A stretch of 64,000 bases of DNA, taken from contig DJPX01000004.1 of NCBI GenBank assembly GCA_002438635.1, positions 1 through 64,000 of the forward strand, in the 5' to 3' direction. A program made the position numbers and the translations under genes. The stretch comes from Bacteroidales bacterium UBA6401. Its GTDB lineage: Bacteria; Bacteroidota; Bacteroidia; Bacteroidales; UBA932. Shown here in pieces: positions 60,527-64,000 of the stretch; positions within the stretch are counted from its first letter, which is position 1, and every line of letters starts with the position of its first letter. Under the pieces are notes generated by a model. It had not been told where the DNA came from, ran no database searches, and saw only the letters and a list, made by a program, of their open reading frames with translations.

Positions 60527-61540
60527 TTATTTTTCATCCTCTGATGGCACTACTTCAGAAGTAGAAGGGTTCATCGTGTTGATGGCAGTTCTAATATTCC
60601 AAAATGCTGAAGTCTTATTAAAATAATCATCGTACGCATTTGAAACCGCAAGCCCGAGCGGAGTGAATTTCTCGTTATTCTGCTCTTCAAGTACCCATTG
60701 TGCGGCCTCTACTGCAGAACGCCCAACCTGCTCCGGGTTATCCGTAGATGGTACCGTTACCTCCATTATTATACGATCAGTCGGAGCATCGCCCAAACGT
60801 GTAACTAAAACATTTAGTTTTTTCTCCTCTCCCGCAATTATAACCACGTGACTTATAGCCGCTAAAAACTCTTTATCAACTATATTACGGGCACTGCCAC
60901 GGAAAACCAGTCTTAGCCCAGAAGTATTTTTATAAAATTCCATTATCGTGCTTATGTAGGTATCCTGTGACAATTGGTAAAAATGTGTAGAACGATTCCC
61001 AACATACGTTACCTGCAGCCCATGAAAACCATACTTAGTGCAATTCTCTAGTTGAGCCTGCGTCTTACTCTTGAAAAAGGAAACTATTTCCTCATCTGTA
61101 GCCGCCGGCCTGCCTTCATCAGCACGCTGATCTTCAAGAACACTCCATTCAGCATAAATAGGAGCATAGTCAACATTCAACAAAACCTCTGTGCCTTTAC
61201 TTTCGCGAACTTGTTTAATCTCATCTGCAACGGATTTGTAGATTTCATCCCCATCCATAGTCACACAGATAAAATCCGCACTATCTGGCATAGCCATAAG
61301 ATGCTGATTCTGACTCGATGGATGAGTCTCATATACTTTCATCGTCACAAACATCTGCTTGTGCTCCGACTTTTTATACTCACGTATTCCCTCGAGATAC
61401 TTTTCATATCCTGATGGATCGAGTTGCTGTGGCGTTTTACGGTGGAAATCAAGATTCTGCGGTTGAGTCCACTTGTCACAAGAACTTGCAAGTGACAACA
61501 CCACAAAGGTGAATAATATTGTTCTTATTACGCTTTTCAT
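60527..61540 (-). CDS. GH18-fold glycan-binding lipoprotein, catalytic motif lost
   Basis: About 337 aa from the ATG at 61540 (MKSVIRTILFTFVVLSLASS, then CDKW), lipobox LASSC; the longer frame starts with TTG. A GH18-like barrel follows, but the position of the DGxxxDxE motif reads YGFHGLQVTYVGNRS, without the acidic residues. It is thus likely a binding protein derived from an enzyme, as known for surface glycan-binding proteins of such loci. It lies between susD and the DUF1735 gene. Confidence 0.83.
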   Translation of the reverse strand: MKSVIRTILFTFVVLSLASSCDKWTQPQNLDFHRKTPQQLDPSGYEKYLEGIREYKKSEHKQMFVTMKVYETHPSSQNQHLMAMPDSADFICVTMDGDEIYKSVADEIKQVRESKGTEVLLNVDYAPIYAEWSVLEDQRADEGRPAATDEEIVSFFKSKTQAQLENCTKYGFHGLQVTYVGNRSTHFYQLSQDTYISTIMEFYKNTSGLRLVFRGSARNIVDKEFLAAISHVVIIAGEEKKLNVLVTRLGDAPTDRIIMEVTVPSTDNPEQVGRSAVEAAQWVLEEQNNEKFTPLGLAVSNAYDDYFNKTSAFWNIRTAINTMNPSTSEVVPSEDEK

Positions 61541-61552
61541 ATTTCTCAATCT

Positions 61553-63175
61553 TTACTTTGACACTACTTCAGGATTACAATCCCACCATAGTCTTGTGCT
61601 CATCTTATCAGCACCTTTGAGATACTCTGACACTGCCACACTTACATTTTCTCCGTTATTAGAGTACTCAGCAAGAGGATAAACCATTCGGCGAGCGCCG
61701 AATTCATTATCCACTACTCCTGAACTCTTATTTCCGGCATCTGTTGCAGGGAAGAATTTCGGATAACCTGTGCGCCTGTGATCAGACCAAGCTTCTATGC
61801 CATTGTTGAAGTTGGCAATCCACTTTTGAATTATGATGCGTTCCTGCTTTTGTGCAGTCGTGGCTGCCTCATCCCATTTGACGGTAAGGCTCGAAAGTGG
61901 AGTAGCATAACTATTAAGACCTGCCGGGTCAGTATATGAAGAAGGCTTGTCGATATTGTTAGCAATGTATTCAGCATATCCGGACGCCCCATTTTGATCG
62001 AAAGACAATCTTATGCCTTCGTTGTAAAATTCCTCTGCCGTACCTGCTCCCATATCAAAACCGAAGACAGCCTTAGCTTCTGCTTTAAGAAAAGCTACCT
62101 CAGCAGCATTCATCCATACGATTGGATCCGAGGTAGACACATTAACACCCGAATATTTACGCCCTACACTATTTAGTGATGGTTTTTCCACACTAACGCG
62201 TATTCCGACATAGTCGATGCCTTCAAATTCTGACTTTATGAAATATTTGCTACGACGTGGGTCATTATACCCATTCATATAACATATAATGTCAGCAGCG
62301 GCATGAGTATCGCCACCGGTTACCGAACCTGATGGTTGATTATACTTTATCGCGGTGTATAAAGGGTTACCCTTTTCACCGAAAGCTACCGGCCGTAACA
62401 TAGCGTTATCAGAATTATCAACCATACATCCTATTTCATGGTTCACCGCCTCCTCGGCCAATCTTTTTGCCTTCTCTTTATCTGCATAGACTATGCGCAT
62501 AGCCATTCTCAATTTCAATGAATTGGCAAACTTACACCATTTTACCGCTGTTCCATCGAAAACCGGATCCGCCTTTGGAGATATGCTTGACAATCGATTT
62601 TCCGTAAGTGCCTTTATCGCAGCATCCAATTCTGCAAACATAGTATCATACACTTTTTCCTGTGAGTCATAGGGTACTGTTATCTTCCCACCCTGGCCAA
62701 TTTGAGAATATGGAATAGGCCCATAAGTATCAGTAACACGAAGCATCGCCGTCACCTTTATTATATCACCTATCGCCAAAGTGACAGGATCATCCGTAAT
62801 ACTGCGAAGTTCTGAAAGATTCGAATATAGTGTCGGTATAACCTTATCACTAGCAAGCAATACCCTTGTCCAGTCATCGGTAGCATTAAAATTATCTATG
62901 GTCTTCTCAAAGGCTCCTGTAGTCGAATAATATCCACCCATCGGCCCACCAAGAAGACAATCCGTGAACTGCGCGGTATTTACATCAGTAGAAACCACTG
63001 CTCCACCCATAGCTGAGATGGCTGCCGATATTGCATACCCATCGGTAAGCGTCTGCTCCCTACTGACTTCGTACGGATTAGTATTTATCTCCAAATAATT
63101 TCCAGTACAAGAGAAGGTCAAAAAGCCAAGTACGGAAATCCCAGCGAAGAATTTCAATGACATATTTGTTTTCAT
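61553..63175 (-). CDS. SusD-like glycan-binding lipoprotein
   Basis: 540 aa, lipobox LTFSC at about residue 23. SusD/RagB-type: EINTNPYEVSREQTLTDGYA at the start, an alpha-helical TPR core, and the C-terminal IIIQKWIANFNNGIEAWSDH and RRTGYP, the family signature. It caps the SusC pore at the outer membrane and delivers the cut glycan. It starts 17 nt after the susC stop, as expected for the pair. Confidence 0.93.
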   Translation of the reverse strand: MKTNMSLKFFAGISVLGFLTFSCTGNYLEINTNPYEVSREQTLTDGYAISAAISAMGGAVVSTDVNTAQFTDCLLGGPMGGYYSTTGAFEKTIDNFNATDDWTRVLLASDKVIPTLYSNLSELRSITDDPVTLAIGDIIKVTAMLRVTDTYGPIPYSQIGQGGKITVPYDSQEKVYDTMFAELDAAIKALTENRLSSISPKADPVFDGTAVKWCKFANSLKLRMAMRIVYADKEKAKRLAEEAVNHEIGCMVDNSDNAMLRPVAFGEKGNPLYTAIKYNQPSGSVTGGDTHAAADIICYMNGYNDPRRSKYFIKSEFEGIDYVGIRVSVEKPSLNSVGRKYSGVNVSTSDPIVWMNAAEVAFLKAEAKAVFGFDMGAGTAEEFYNEGIRLSFDQNGASGYAEYIANNIDKPSSYTDPAGLNSYATPLSSLTVKWDEAATTAQKQERIIIQKWIANFNNGIEAWSDHRRTGYPKFFPATDAGNKSSGVVDNEFGARRMVYPLAEYSNNGENVSVAVSEYLKGADKMSTRLWWDCNPEVVSK

Positions 63176-63192
63176 TTTTACTCCTTTTTGAA

Positions 63193-64000
63193 TTAGAATG
63201 TCATCCTTACATTAAAGCCAAAACTGCGAAGGGACGGCATCATAAAATGATCTATTCCCTGATAATAGTTACCCGTAGTGGCGACAGCCTCCGGATCAAA
63301 CGGAGCCTTATTGTAAATCATCAATAAATTACGCCCGACAACGGACAATGTCAAATCGCAGATATTAGCAAGACGCTTTTTCGGTATTGTATATCCTATT
63401 GAAGCCTCTTGTAAGCGAACATTGGTTCCAGAATAAGTATATTCTTGAGGGAGTGGATTTGAACCTCCGACAGAGCTATACCACTTGTTAGCATCTACTA
63501 AATCGCCCCCGTTTATAACAACGCCACCATTATCACGGGCAATAGCGGAAGCCTCTGAAACGCCGTAATAATCAAGAATTGCTTGAGTAGATGAATAAAC
63601 TATACCACCAAGTCTTGCTGTAAGCAGGAAGCCAAAATTGAAATTACCTACCCTAAAATCATTTCTCCACGACATATTGGCTTTCGGAAGAACGCTCCCA
63701 AGTTTTACATAGTCCTCACTGCTACTGAATGTCTGAGGAGTAACAGTTCCATCCTCATTAACTATGATATAGCCATTGGAATCGTACTGGAAATCAGCAA
63801 ATGAATACAAATCTCCCAATGTACCACCTTCACGAAGTATGAAATGTGCAAGGCCAAGTCCGTTCATATCCAATTGAGTCACAGAGAATCTCTCCCCAGT
63901 AGTCGGATTCAATACATTATCAGCAAGAGAGACTATTCTATTTTGATTCATCGAGAAAGTATAACTTGAATTCCATGTGAATTCGTTCCAAGTCTTATCA
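63193..64000 (-). CDS. SusC-like TonB-dependent receptor, 3' end only
   Basis: The frame is open to the end of the window (268 or more codons), so only the C-terminal part of the barrel is seen. It shows SusC features: NPLPQEYTYSGTNVRLQEAS, IGYTIPKKRL, LSVVGRNLLMIYNKAPFDPE and the terminal FGFNVRMTF. It forms the outer-membrane channel with SusD. The locus regulator and promoter, if present, lie beyond the right edge. Confidence 0.93.
   Translation of the reverse strand, partial: DKTWNEFTWNSSYTFSMNQNRIVSLADNVLNPTTGERFSVTQLDMNGLGLAHFILREGGTLGDLYSFADFQYDSNGYIIVNEDGTVTPQTFSSSEDYVKLGSVLPKANMSWRNDFRVGNFNFGFLLTARLGGIVYSSTQAILDYYGVSEASAIARDNGGVVINGGDLVDANKWYSSVGGSNPLPQEYTYSGTNVRLQEASIGYTIPKKRLANICDLTLSVVGRNLLMIYNKAPFDPEAVATTGNYYQGIDHFMMPSLRSFGFNVRMTF

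Noticed and set aside
1..64000. CRISPR arrays, rRNA genes, prophage, known metabolite riboswitches
   Set aside because: I saw no regularly spaced repeats, rRNA sequence, phage structural genes or conserved riboswitch cores in the window.

Overview
The window looks like a chromosomal segment of a gut-type member of the Bacteroidota, order Bacteroidales. The grounds are a SusC/SusD glycan-use locus, lipoproteins with Bacteroidales-type lipoboxes, DUF4249/DUF1735/BACON domains, promoters of the form TTG-N19..21-TAnnTTTG, and little use of Shine-Dalgarno sequences. I could not assign a family or species. There is no rRNA, no CRISPR array and no intact mobile element.

Left part (1-7.8 kb). A partial AT-rich hypothetical gene and a broken IS3-type transposase remnant lie beside a conserved minus-strand translation block: pyrH-frr, then rplM-rpsI-rpsB-tsf with its own promoter and terminator. 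Next comes an accessory patch on the minus strand. It holds a small multigene family in which short lipoproteins alternate with a 58-aa ORF, with a 180-bp near-perfect direct repeat and one decayed copy. A dienelactone-hydrolase-like lipoprotein precedes it.

Housekeeping part (8-46.7 kb). sdhC stands without sdhA/sdhB and is followed by a tRNA-dihydrouridine synthase gene and lpxK. Then come two membrane proteins, hemW, a U32 peptidase-family gene and a TPR protein. A minus-strand run with overlapping genes encodes a lipoprotein, a NIF3-type protein, a degenerate M16 peptidase, a DUF3109 protein and an Xaa-Pro aminopeptidase. A cell-wall run encodes PBP1A, an alpha/beta hydrolase, a membrane-anchored MurF-like ligase, an unusual Ddl and PrmC. 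On the plus strand are topA and an Lrp/AsnC regulator, with ispD opposite. The rod-shape operon mreB-mreC-mreD-mrdA-rodA follows, preceded by a leader with two interlocking inverted repeats (pseudoknot candidate). Then tRNA-Leu(TAA), a DUF2147 protein, and the minus-strand run rnhB-mrp-mutS-TonB receptor-DUF4249.

Right part (46.8-64 kb). This is a polysaccharide-utilisation locus that I read as specific for high-mannose N-glycans. The minus-strand arm encodes SusC (cut by the window end), SusD, a GH18-fold protein without the catalytic motif, a DUF1735/LamG protein, a secreted GH18 endo-beta-N-acetylglucosaminidase, a BACON/LamG protein and, after a terminator, a CotH-kinase-like lipoprotein. 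The convergent plus-strand arm encodes an MFS transporter, a GH130 mannoside phosphorylase and two GH92 alpha-mannosidases. Together they would cut the glycan from protein at the surface, import it through SusCD, trim alpha-mannose in the periplasm, and take up and phosphorolyse the Man-beta-1,4-GlcNAc core.

Most promising for novelty: the pseudoknot-like leader of mreB, the lipoprotein/58-aa ORF array, the membrane Mur ligase-Ddl-hydrolase module, the CotH protein in the N-glycan locus, and the orphan sdhC.
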